DNA of 18,879 nt. Origin: Pseudomonadota bacterium (lineage in GTDB: Bacteria > Pseudomonadota > Alphaproteobacteria > Rhizobiales > Devosiaceae). Shown here one piece after another: positions 6,212-12,371 of the stretch. The notes beneath the pieces were generated by a model. The model ran no database searches, was not told the origin of the DNA, and saw only the letters and a list, made by a program, of their open reading frames with translations. Numbering within the stretch: position 1 is the first letter of the stretch; every line of letters begins with the position of its first letter. The DNA lies in contig JAEYZJ010000093.1 of assembly GCA_023430705.1 (NCBI GenBank), positions 1 through 18,879 of the forward strand, written 5' to 3'. A program made the translations under genes and the position numbers.

Positions 6212-6330
6212 CAGGATGCCTAACAAGTCCTCACCGGCATTGTTCGAATTCGCATAAAAACTAGCTCGCACTTTTTCGGTCGGCGCAATTCGCCCCCGGC
6301 ATCGTGTTCCCATCACGGGGACACACCAAG

Positions 6331-6957
6331 ATGTCGGGCAAGATTCAGTCGTATCTCAGCGTAGCGGTCGTATTCGGGATGGCGCTCTTCATCCTCGCCA
6401 TGCCGGTCCGCGCCGACCAGATCGACTTCACCAACTCCGCCTTCGCCCCTGCCGGCGGCATCACCAGCATCCCCGTCGGGGCCTCCGAGTTCTGCAAGGC
6501 AAACCGCGCCGACTGCCGGGCCAATCCCGGTGCCACCGTGGCCGCCGTGCTCACCGAGAAGCGCTGGAACGAGCTGGTCGACACCAACAACCTGATCAAC
6601 GCCGCCATCGTCCCGGTCAGCGACCAGGACCTCTACAAGGTCTCCGAGTACTGGGCCTATCCCGATGGCTACGGCGATTGCGAGGACTTCGCGCTGGCCA
6701 AGCGCAAGGCGCTGATCGCGCTGGGCTGGAACCCCTCGACGCTGCTGATGACCGTCGTGCGCCAGCCCAACGGGGAGGGTCATGCCGTGCTGATGGTCCG
6801 CACCGATCGCGGCGACCTCGTGCTCGACAACCAGGACGGCCGGGTCCTGCTGTGGAACCAGACGCCCTACACCTTCCTCAAGCGCCAGTCGCAGGCCGAT
6901 GCCGGCCAGTGGGTCGACCTGATGGACGACCGCGCCACCTTCGTGGCATCGAAGTAG
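6331..6957 (+). CDS. Bacterial transglutaminase-like cysteine peptidase (BTLCP/LapG family), exported
   Basis: This 208-residue protein has an N-terminal signal peptide (hydrophobic core about 8-23, likely cut after AMPVRA at residue 28) and should act in the periplasm. The catalytic triad of the family is visible: C117 (YGDCEDFA), H151 (GEGHAVLMV) and D166 (LVLDNQDG). C55 and C62 could form a disulfide. LapG of Pseudomonas, in the same family, cuts a surface adhesin and is held in check by the c-di-GMP sensor LapD. No LapD or large adhesin gene is in this window, so the substrate here is unknown. I chose ATG 6331 because the signal peptide begins there and GGGGA lies 10 bases upstream; a GTG at 6304 would add nine polar residues. 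It ends 11 bases from the convergent GrpB gene. Confidence 0.9.
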   Translation: MSGKIQSYLSVAVVFGMALFILAMPVRADQIDFTNSAFAPAGGITSIPVGASEFCKANRADCRANPGATVAAVLTEKRWNELVDTNNLINAAIVPVSDQDLYKVSEYWAYPDGYGDCEDFALAKRKALIALGWNPSTLLMTVVRQPNGEGHAVLMVRTDRGDLVLDNQDGRVLLWNQTPYTFLKRQSQADAGQWVDLMDDRATFVASK

Positions 6958-6968
6958 CTCCAGGCAGG

Positions 6969-7496
6969 TCAGCCCGGCCGGGCGAGCGCCTCCTGCTCGA
7001 TCCGCCTGATCCAGTCGCCCTTGCACGTGCTGTAGTCGTGCGAGTTGTCGGGATGGAGCCCGGCGCACCGCCGCTTCACCGCCTCGTACTCGGCCGCCAG
7101 GTCCGGCCGCGCCCGCATGTAGTCGCGGAACGCCAGGTGGCGCACGATCTCCGGGCTGGCCTCGGCATAGCAATGCAGTTGCACCAGCCGCTTGCCGGTC
7201 GCCCTGTCGACGAGCGTCAGGTAGCGCCGTCCCGGCAGCCCGTACTCGCCCCACCACTCGTAACCCAGCGCCTCGAGCTGCGGCCGTGCCGCATCCAGCG
7301 CGGCGAGCGAGCGCACCTCCGGGATCAGGTCGAGGATCGGTTTTGCAGCGATGCCGGGAATGGCCGTCGAGCCGGCGTGATGGACCCCGATGAGCACGTC
7401 GCCGAGTGCCGCCGCGAGGCGCGCGGCCTCACGCTCCGCAGCGGCCGCCCAATCGGGATCGTGCGCCGTCAGCTCGACCGGAAATGGTGGAGGCAT
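6969..7496 (-). CDS. GrpB-family (UPF0157) nucleotidyltransferase-fold protein
   Basis: This 175-residue protein matches the GrpB/UPF0157 family, which has a nucleotidyltransferase-like fold but no agreed reaction. The hallmark HHAGSTAIPGIAAKPILDL (39-57) is present, with G42-S43-T44 and D56 where the fold usually binds nucleotide and metal. The downstream family block GRRYLTLVDRATGKRLVQLH and the Tyr-rich C-terminal helix region with KGDWIRRIE are also seen. It starts 14 bases after the end of the small membrane protein gene on the same strand, so the two are probably one transcript. The ribosome binding site is GC-rich and poor. Its role in this organism is unknown. Confidence 0.87.
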   Translation of the reverse strand: MPPPFPVELTAHDPDWAAAAEREAARLAAALGDVLIGVHHAGSTAIPGIAAKPILDLIPEVRSLAALDAARPQLEALGYEWWGEYGLPGRRYLTLVDRATGKRLVQLHCYAEASPEIVRHLAFRDYMRARPDLAAEYEAVKRRCAGLHPDNSHDYSTCKGDWIRRIEQEALARPG

Positions 7497-7510
7497 GCCG
7501 CCCGCCGCGG

Positions 7511-7831
7511 CTAGGCGACGACGGCGAAATAGCCGCCGACGATGATCAGTCCGGTGATGAAGGCCCAGCCGAAGGCGACGAAGGCGGCAATGAGCGCCAT
7601 CGTGATGGACAGCGAGCCCTCGCGGTCCTGCTGCCAGCCCATCTTCAGCATGATGTAGGGGCCGCAGATGAAGCTCAGCGCCAGGTGCCCGAGCGTATGA
7701 AGGAATGTCTTGCCGTCGTAGCGGAGTGTCGCCTGGGCGTTGGCAAAACCCTGGTAGAGATGCGTTCCCATGCCCGAAATCGTCAGCCCGACAGCCATGA
7801 TCAGTCCGGCAAGCATCAACTCACGCAACAT
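7511..7831 (-). CDS. Small multi-pass membrane protein of unknown function
   Basis: I do not recognise this 106-residue protein with certainty; it resembles a conserved family of short alphaproteobacterial membrane proteins (possibly DUF6949). Hydrophobic segments are at about residues 6-24 (LAGLIMAVGLTISGMG), 44-62 (LGHLALSFICGPYIMLKMG) and 75-105, the last long enough for two helices. A short charged loop WQQDREGS (63-70) separates the halves. Length, open frame and codon use like neighbouring genes support it as real. It is divergent from the 7925 gene, with a perfect TTAA-N7-TTAA site 23 bases before its ATG. The GrpB gene follows 14 bases downstream. An ATG at 7816 is an alternative start. 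Confidence 0.7.
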   Translation of the reverse strand: MLRELMLAGLIMAVGLTISGMGTHLYQGFANAQATLRYDGKTFLHTLGHLALSFICGPYIMLKMGWQQDREGSLSITMALIAAFVAFGWAFITGLIIVGGYFAVVA

Positions 7832-7853
7832 AGACCAGCCCCAACTACTGTTC

Positions 7854-7868
7854 TTAACCCTCTGTTAA
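7854..7868. promoter_or_regulatory. Perfect CtrA-type site TTAA-N7-TTAA
   Basis: TTAA (7854-7857), seven bases (CCCTCTG) and TTAA (7865-7868) exactly match the CtrA recognition pattern known from Caulobacter and relatives. It lies in the 93-base divergent region between the small membrane protein and the 7925 gene. AGCCCC (7837-7842) and GGGGCT (7876-7881) flank it as a wider inverted repeat, and a further GTTAAC lies at 7915-7920. Binding is inferred from the pattern and the likely taxon. Confidence 0.5.
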
Positions 7869-7924
7869 GCATACCGGGGCTCCATTCAGCTGTCACGTCG
7901 CGCGCACAACACTGGTTAACACCC

Positions 7925-8596
7925 ATGGCAGGCCAAGCTGGGGCTCGGGAGCCGCATCAGAACAGCATGGGCTTCAATCTGGCCGGCATTGCGGTGCTGG
8001 TGTCGCTGCTTGGCGTGGGCGCGGCCTACCTGATCGATGCCGCGGGCCGCGATGCCCGCGTGCAGCCGCATCGGCTCGATGTCGAAACCACCTTCACCCG
8101 GACGCTGGGCGGCAAGGACCTCGAGATCCCGCGTGCGTGGTTCCGCCACGAGGAGCAGCGCGTCGAGGGGTTTGCCAAGGAGATCGACCTGCGGCTCGAA
8201 CTGCCGCTGGGAGCGGAGGGCAGGCTCCTGCCGGTCGACGTGACGCTCGTGCCGCGCAGCCGGATCAGGCCGAGCGCGTCATTGCTCGACGGCGTCTACC
8301 TGCACCAGTTCCTGCCCGAGCAGTTGAGCGGCCCGCCTGGGCTCGTGGGCAAGCCGCTTGCCCCGACCGGGGGCTATGCCCACGAGACCGTCTGGTACGA
8401 CGCGCTCGCGGCCAACCCGTTCGTGGCAAAATGCTCGGCGGCTGTATCGGAGAGAACGGGCGGACAGTGCCTGCGCACTGTCTACCTCGGTCCCGGCATC
8501 GCTGCGATCTACGGCTTCCCGGAAGCCGCCCTGCAGCACTGGCGGGAGTTCGACCCGCTTCTCGACGAACGCATGAAGCAGGTCGGTGCGTTGTAG
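7925..8596 (+). CDS. Uncharacterised membrane-anchored protein with a large extracytoplasmic domain
   Basis: I do not recognise this protein. From ATG 7925 it has 223 residues: a short polar N-terminus, one hydrophobic helix (about 17-39, NLAGIAVLVSLLGVGAAYLI), and a soluble domain likely outside the cytoplasm. The domain contains VDVTLVPRSRIRPSASLLDGV, in which a strand pattern leads to YLHQFLPEQLSGPPG, then a Cys pair C170 and C182 that could form a disulfide, and ends YGFPEAALQHWREFDPLL. No catalytic motif is evident. ATG 7967 is an equally possible start (209 residues) with GGGAG about 14 bases upstream, placing the helix at the extreme N-terminus; ATG 7925 has no ribosome binding site. 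The frame is open further upstream only by chance. Confidence 0.7.
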   Translation: MAGQAGAREPHQNSMGFNLAGIAVLVSLLGVGAAYLIDAAGRDARVQPHRLDVETTFTRTLGGKDLEIPRAWFRHEEQRVEGFAKEIDLRLELPLGAEGRLLPVDVTLVPRSRIRPSASLLDGVYLHQFLPEQLSGPPGLVGKPLAPTGGYAHETVWYDALAANPFVAKCSAAVSERTGGQCLRTVYLGPGIAAIYGFPEAALQHWREFDPLLDERMKQVGAL

Positions 8597-8608
8597 GGGC
8601 GAAGCCCC
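8596..8608. terminator. Short GC hairpin between convergent genes
   Basis: GGGGC-GAA-GCCCC begins at the stop codon of the 7925 gene and lies just before the end of the convergent DUF3126 gene. It could act as a shared end-of-transcript structure, but no T-run follows on either strand, so it is at best a weak or Rho-assisted terminator. Confidence 0.3.
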
Positions 8609-8613
8609 CCGCG

Positions 8614-8832
8614 TCAGTGGATCTCGTCGAGATCGACGTCGAGGATCGCCATCTGGAAGTTGTAGGAGCGGTCGCCGTCCTCGTCGTCCACGTAGATCAG
8701 GCCGAGGAATTCCTCGCCCAGGTACACTTCAACACTGTCGTTCTGCTTGTTGCGCGGGCGAACGTCGATGTTCCGGTTGCTGAACTTCTGCTGCAGGAAC
8801 TTCTGGAGCTTGATGATTTCGGGGTGGTTCAT
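8614..8832 (-). CDS. DUF3126-family small protein
   Basis: This 72-residue acidic protein matches DUF3126, a small alphaproteobacterial family of unknown function. It begins MNHPEIIKLQKFLQQKF and continues into NRNIDVRPRNKQNDSVEVYLG, then the strand-rich EFLGLIYVDDEDGDRSYNF, and ends DVDLDEIH. No signal peptide or membrane segment is seen, so it is probably cytoplasmic. The start at 8832 gives the usual family length; the frame is open upstream to 8901 but that part lies in the gap after cysE. It sits 109 bases downstream of cysE on the same strand, a neighbourhood I recall from related genomes. Whether it acts in cysteine synthesis is unknown. Confidence 0.85.
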   Translation of the reverse strand: MNHPEIIKLQKFLQQKFSNRNIDVRPRNKQNDSVEVYLGEEFLGLIYVDDEDGDRSYNFQMAILDVDLDEIH

Positions 8833-8903
8833 GGGTACCGCTTTCGTGGGGGGCGATTTGGGATCGCCACAATAGGCATTGCGCCCTGCCGGGCAATCCA
8901 TGA

Positions 8904-8927
8904 CGGGAGGTTTTTTTCCGCCTCCCG
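8904..8927 (-). repeat. Inverted repeat with a T7/A7 loop between cysE and the DUF3126 gene
   Basis: CGGGAGG (8904-8910) and CCTCCCG (8921-8927) form a 7-base stem around a 10-base loop containing seven Ts (As in the minus-strand mRNA). It starts 15 bases past the cysE stop codon. On the minus strand it lacks a following U-run, so it is not a classic terminator. It could be an mRNA 3'-end stabiliser or processing site. Confidence 0.35.
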
Positions 8928-8941
8928 GGGTTGCCTCCGAC

Positions 8942-9766
8942 TCAGCCCGTGATGTCCTTGACGACCCCGAGCTGGTCCATGACCGAGGCCGGATGCGGCG
9001 TCCCCGCCTCGCCGATGACGCGCGCCGGAACGCCGGCCACGGTCACCCGCGGCGGCACTTCCTTCACCACCACGGAGCCCGCGCCGATGCGGGCGCAGTC
9101 GCCCACCTTGATGTTGCCCAGGACCACCGCATGCGCCCCGATCAGCACGCCGTTGCCGATCTTGGGGTGGCGGTCCTCCTCGGACTTGCCGGTGCCGCCC
9201 AGCGTCACCCCCTGCAGGATCGACACGTTGTCGCCGATCACCGCCGTCTCGCCCACGACAAAGCCCGTGGCATGGTCGAGCATGATGCCCTTGCCGATCC
9301 GGGCCGCCGGATTGATGTCCACCTGGAACACACCGCTCGAGCGGCTCTGCAGGTAGAGCGCGAAGTCCTTGCGCCCGTTCATCCACAGCGCGTGGGCGAA
9401 CCGGTGCGTCTGGATGGCGTGGTAGCCCTTGAAATAGAGGAAGCCGTCGACCGCCTTGTGCAGCGCCGGATCGCGCTCCAGGGTCGCCGCGAGGTCGGCC
9501 CGCGAGTCGAGCCCGATCTGGGGGCTGGCGTCGAGCGCGTCGCGGAAGGCCTGGCGGATCAGGTCCGCGGAGACGTCAGGATGGTCGAGCCGCTCCGCCA
9601 GCCGGTGAGCGAGCGCGTCCTCGAAGGTCGCATGGTTGAGGATGTTCGAGTAGACGAGGTTGGTGAGCGCGGGCTCGGTGGCGACGATCTGGCGTGCCCC
9701 CGCAACCACCGCGTCCCACACCGGATCGATCGCCCTGATCCCGGCCGTCTTCAAGTTCGTGCTCAT
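8942..9766 (-). CDS. cysE: Serine O-acetyltransferase
   Basis: CysE makes O-acetylserine from serine and acetyl-CoA, the committed step of cysteine synthesis, in the cytoplasm. The 274-residue length fits the long CysE class. Residues 1-140 form the alpha-helical N-terminal domain (with HALWMNGRKDFA near 125-136). Residues from 145 form a left-handed beta-helix with hexapeptide repeats. D150 (VDINPAARIG) and H165 (LDHATGFVVGE) match the catalytic pair, and GGTGKSEEDRHPKIG (190-204) is the acetyl-CoA-side loop. The start at 9766 has GGAG 6 bases upstream; ATGs at 9778 and 9772 flank that GGAG wrongly. The C-terminus is DITG, without the terminal isoleucine that E. coli CysE uses to bind CysK. 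DUF3126 follows downstream; an alpha/beta hydrolase gene lies upstream. Confidence 0.95.
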   Translation of the reverse strand: MSTNLKTAGIRAIDPVWDAVVAGARQIVATEPALTNLVYSNILNHATFEDALAHRLAERLDHPDVSADLIRQAFRDALDASPQIGLDSRADLAATLERDPALHKAVDGFLYFKGYHAIQTHRFAHALWMNGRKDFALYLQSRSSGVFQVDINPAARIGKGIMLDHATGFVVGETAVIGDNVSILQGVTLGGTGKSEEDRHPKIGNGVLIGAHAVVLGNIKVGDCARIGAGSVVVKEVPPRVTVAGVPARVIGEAGTPHPASVMDQLGVVKDITG

Positions 9767-9776
9767 CCGCATCTCC

Positions 9777-9819
9777 ATCGGCGAACGCCGATATAAGACA
9801 AGTCGTACTCAGATACCAA
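9777..9819 (-). promoter_or_regulatory. Candidate cysE promoter with overlapping inverted repeat
   Basis: Read on the minus strand, TTGGTA (9819-9814) lies 18 bases before TATATC (9795-9790). The inverted repeat ATCGGCG-AA-CGCCGAT (9777-9792) overlaps the -10 element and the expected transcription start and directly abuts the GGAG of cysE. That position suits a repressor operator; if transcribed it would also form a short hairpin. No regulator is identified. Confidence 0.42.
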
Positions 9820-9867
9820 CACTTAGCGCGCAATTTCGTTCGCCACGCGCCCGCTCGCGTCCAATGG

Positions 9868-10626
9868 TTACTCCTCGGCATATCGCGCGAGGAAATCCAG
9901 CGCTGCCGCCTTGAAGGCCTTGTCACCGGTCGCGCGCATGTGATCGCGCCGCTCGATGGTGAATGCCTCGCCCCGCGGCAGCAGGGCGGCGAGCGCCTCG
10001 GCCGAGCCGGCCATGTCGTCCTCGCTGCCGACCGCCACCAGCACGGGCGCGGCGATCCTGCGCACATCGGCCTCCGCCATGGGCTCGCGCGAGTTGACCA
10101 TGCAGGCGGCCAGTGCGGCGCGGTCCGCCTTGTTGTGGTCGGCAAAGATGCGGAACTGCCGTCCTGTGCGCCCGGTCACCTGCTCGAGCGAGTCGGCGGT
10201 CAGTGCCGAGATGATCTCCTCGCTGTCCTCGAGGCCGGAGATGAGGTTGAGGCCCATGCCGCCCCAGACCGCGCAGCTCACCGCCTCGGGGTGCTGCAGC
10301 ATCAGGTAGGCGGCGATCCGCGCGCCCATGGAATAACCCATCACCGGGGCGCGCCCGATGCCGAGGTGGCGCAGCAGCCGCTGGGCATCGTTGGCCATCT
10401 CGTGGGCGAAGTAGAGCTGCGCGTCGTAGAGCTTGCGGGACGCACCGTGCCCCCGGTTGTCGAAGGTGATCGGCTGGTAGCCCGCCCCGCTCAACGTTTC
10501 GACCCAGCCGGTGTCGATCCAGTTCACCTTGCCCGACGAGCCGAAGCCGTGGATCAGCAGGATCGGCCTGCCCTCCCCGTGCACCTCGTAGTCGATGGCG
10601 ATACCGGCGGAATTGAACTGGGGCAT
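9868..10626 (-). CDS. Alpha/beta-fold hydrolase
   Basis: This 252-residue cytoplasmic protein has the alpha/beta hydrolase fold. HGFGSS (26-31) supplies the oxyanion region, the nucleophile is S99 (GYSMG), and the acid and base are probably D203 (GSEDD) and H229 (RRDHM). ITFDNRGHGAS (53-63) is the usual conserved turn. The length suggests an esterase or a cofactor-free hydrolase of small molecules; the substrate cannot be read from sequence. I chose ATG 10626 because AGAGG lies 8 bases upstream; ATG 10659 has no such site. It lies 101 bases upstream of cysE on the same strand, and cysE has its own candidate promoter. The 179-base gap to the divergent zinc-finger gene holds no clear promoter elements. 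Confidence 0.9.
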   Translation of the reverse strand: MPQFNSAGIAIDYEVHGEGRPILLIHGFGSSGKVNWIDTGWVETLSGAGYQPITFDNRGHGASRKLYDAQLYFAHEMANDAQRLLRHLGIGRAPVMGYSMGARIAAYLMLQHPEAVSCAVWGGMGLNLISGLEDSEEIISALTADSLEQVTGRTGRQFRIFADHNKADRAALAACMVNSREPMAEADVRRIAAPVLVAVGSEDDMAGSAEALAALLPRGEAFTIERRDHMRATGDKAFKAAALDFLARYAEE

Positions 10627-10805
10627 CTGGGGGGCCTCTTGTGCTGGGACGGCGGTCATAGCAGGGGATGCGGGCCGGCGAAAAGACCGGGCAGCCGCCT
10701 GGCCGCGCCCGGCCGGCTTCACACCTCCTGGCGGTGGCCGACAGGCCTTTTCTTCGCCCTTACTCGCCGCTATGTTCCGGCCGATTTCGAACCGAGGATC
10801 GACCG

Positions 10806-11051
10806 ATGGCCCACGAGAGCACCCCGCACTTCCACAATACCGAAGGGCTGCGGAGCATCCGGATCGGGTCGAGGGAATTCCAGTGCGTCGGGGCCCTGCC
10901 CCCGTTCGACCACCCGCATGTCTATCTCGACATGGGCAAGGACCAGGAGATCGTCTGCCCCTACTGCTCGACGCTCTACGTCTTCGATCCGACGCTCGCG
11001 GCCGGCACGTCCGAACCACTCTCGGCGATCTATCACAACGAGGCCGCCTGA
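10806..11051 (+). CDS. CHCC zinc-finger protein, NDUFS6-like
   Basis: This 81-residue protein matches the zf-CHCC family: C27 (EFQCVG), a histidine at 36 or 38 (DHPHVY) and the CPYC pair C51/C54 in the order C-H-C-C. The same domain forms the NDUFS6 subunit of mitochondrial complex I, and alphaproteobacterial complex I has a homologous small subunit. A role as a respiratory complex I accessory protein is therefore plausible, although no nuo gene is nearby. GAGG lies 8 bases before ATG 10806, which supports this start; the frame is open upstream but without sense. The flavin monooxygenase gene begins 9 bases after its stop, so the two are probably cotranscribed. Confidence 0.87.
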   Translation: MAHESTPHFHNTEGLRSIRIGSREFQCVGALPPFDHPHVYLDMGKDQEIVCPYCSTLYVFDPTLAAGTSEPLSAIYHNEAA

Positions 11052-11060
11052 TTTCCCGCC

Positions 11061-12302
11061 ATGTCCGGTAACGGACGCACGGTCTATATCGCGGGAGCCG
11101 GCATTGCCGGGATGACGCTGGCGCTGGCGCTGGCCAAGTTCGGCGCGACGGTTGTCGTGCTCGAGAAGCGCAACGCGGTGCAGGAAGTCGGAGCGGGCCT
11201 GCAGATCAGCCCGAACGCGCGCAGGATCCTCAGCCGCCTCGGCCTTGACCGGGCGCTCGACCAGGTCGCGTACGAACCCGGCGGAATCGACGTCTATCCC
11301 TATGGCGCCCGCCGGCCGCTGGTCACGCTGGAGCTCGGCCGCATCGTCGAGGAACAGTTCGGGGCTCCCTACGCGGTCATGCACCGGGCCGACCTCGCCG
11401 AGCTGCTGCATCGCGCCTGCAAGCGTTTCGCCAACATCGACATGCTGTTCGGCGTGCGGGCCTACGACGTCGTCAGCCACGCCCGGGGCGTCTCGGTCAC
11501 CGTGGACGAAGCCGACGGCAAGTCGCGCTCGGCGCGCGCCTTCGCCTTCATCGGCGCCGACGGCGTCAACTCGCGCACCCGCACCGGCGTGCTGATGGGG
11601 CCGGAGGCGACCTATTCCGGCATGGTCGCCTGGCGCATCACGCTGCCCGAGCACGAACTCGACAACGTGCTCGTCCCGGGTCGCACGAGTGTGCTGATGG
11701 GCCCCGGCTACCACGCCGTGACCTACCCGCTGCCGCATCGCGGGCAGGTCAACGTGGCGCTCTTTGCCAAGGTCAAGGCCGACAGGGCGTTCGGCGAGGC
11801 TCCGCCGCGGGCGCCGCAGCTGCCCCGCGCCATCCTCAGGAGCCGGCAGTTCGACGCCATCCGCGAGGCCGCTGGCAACGACTGGGGCTACTGGCCGGTC
11901 TCGACGGTGCGGACGCCGGTCTGGACAGAGGGCAGCATCGGGCTCGTCGGCGACGCCGCCCACGCCATGCTGCCGTTCCAGGCGCAGGGCGCGGTCATGG
12001 CCATCGAGGATGCCGCCATCCTCGCGCCGCTGCTCATGACCGAGGCCGACGCGGAGTCGGCGCTCAGGCGCTATGCGTCGCTGCGCCAGCCGCGCGTCGA
12101 GAAGGTGCGCAGGCTCTCGCGCTCCAACGGCTTCGCCTTCCATCTCGAATGGCCGTTCACGCTGGCGCGTGACGCGGTGGTGAAACTCCAGGGGCCCCGC
12201 GGGCATTTGAAGCGATTGAGCTGGCTCTACGGCTACGACGTCGCGCCCGATCCGGAAGCCGCCCAGCCGGCCCCCCGCCCCCCGCGACCGGATGTCCACT
12301 AG
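11061..12302 (+). CDS. Class A FAD-dependent monooxygenase (salicylate hydroxylase-like)
   Basis: The 413-residue protein has the PHBH-type fold of single-component aromatic hydroxylases, which use NAD(P)H and O2. Motifs are the dinucleotide-binding GAGIAG (12-17) ending in the ribose-binding E35 (VVVLEKR), the DG motif GADGVNSRTR (165-174), and the GD motif GLVGDAAHAMLPFQAQGA (294-311) with EDAAILA. The GD-motif sequence is closer to salicylate or 3-hydroxybenzoate hydroxylases than to UbiH-type ubiquinone hydroxylases. The substrate cannot be named. A proline-rich tail (about 396-413) follows the core. It begins 9 bases after the zinc-finger gene with a poor ribosome binding site, suggesting coupling. 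An MFS exporter gene follows after 69 bases. Confidence 0.88.
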   Translation: MSGNGRTVYIAGAGIAGMTLALALAKFGATVVVLEKRNAVQEVGAGLQISPNARRILSRLGLDRALDQVAYEPGGIDVYPYGARRPLVTLELGRIVEEQFGAPYAVMHRADLAELLHRACKRFANIDMLFGVRAYDVVSHARGVSVTVDEADGKSRSARAFAFIGADGVNSRTRTGVLMGPEATYSGMVAWRITLPEHELDNVLVPGRTSVLMGPGYHAVTYPLPHRGQVNVALFAKVKADRAFGEAPPRAPQLPRAILRSRQFDAIREAAGNDWGYWPVSTVRTPVWTEGSIGLVGDAAHAMLPFQAQGAVMAIEDAAILAPLLMTEADAESALRRYASLRQPRVEKVRRLSRSNGFAFHLEWPFTLARDAVVKLQGPRGHLKRLSWLYGYDVAPDPEAAQPAPRPPRPDVH

Positions 12303-12371
12303 CCTGCGGGCGCTTGCCTAATCGGGGAGCGCTGTGTCAACTGCCGCGACCACAAGGACAGATCCCCGCGC

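Noticed and set aside
6239..6256. A TTCGAATTC stretch resembling a tRNA T-loop
   Set aside because: No matching acceptor, D or anticodon stems can be formed around it, and no CCA-side pairing is seen.
10720..10790. A promoter before the zinc-finger gene, with TATGTT at 10771
   Set aside because: The only -35 candidate is a pyrimidine stretch without a TTG core, so the evidence is too weak to annotate.
10770..12299. A 509-codon open frame opposite the flavin monooxygenase
   Set aside because: Antisense shadow: the plus-strand protein has all three FAD-monooxygenase motifs, while this frame has none.
12313..12340. A promoter or operator before the MFS gene, with weak GCGCT/AGCGC symmetry
   Set aside because: The arms are only 5 bases with a long GC-rich loop, and no convincing -35/-10 pair could be aligned; such matches are expected by chance.
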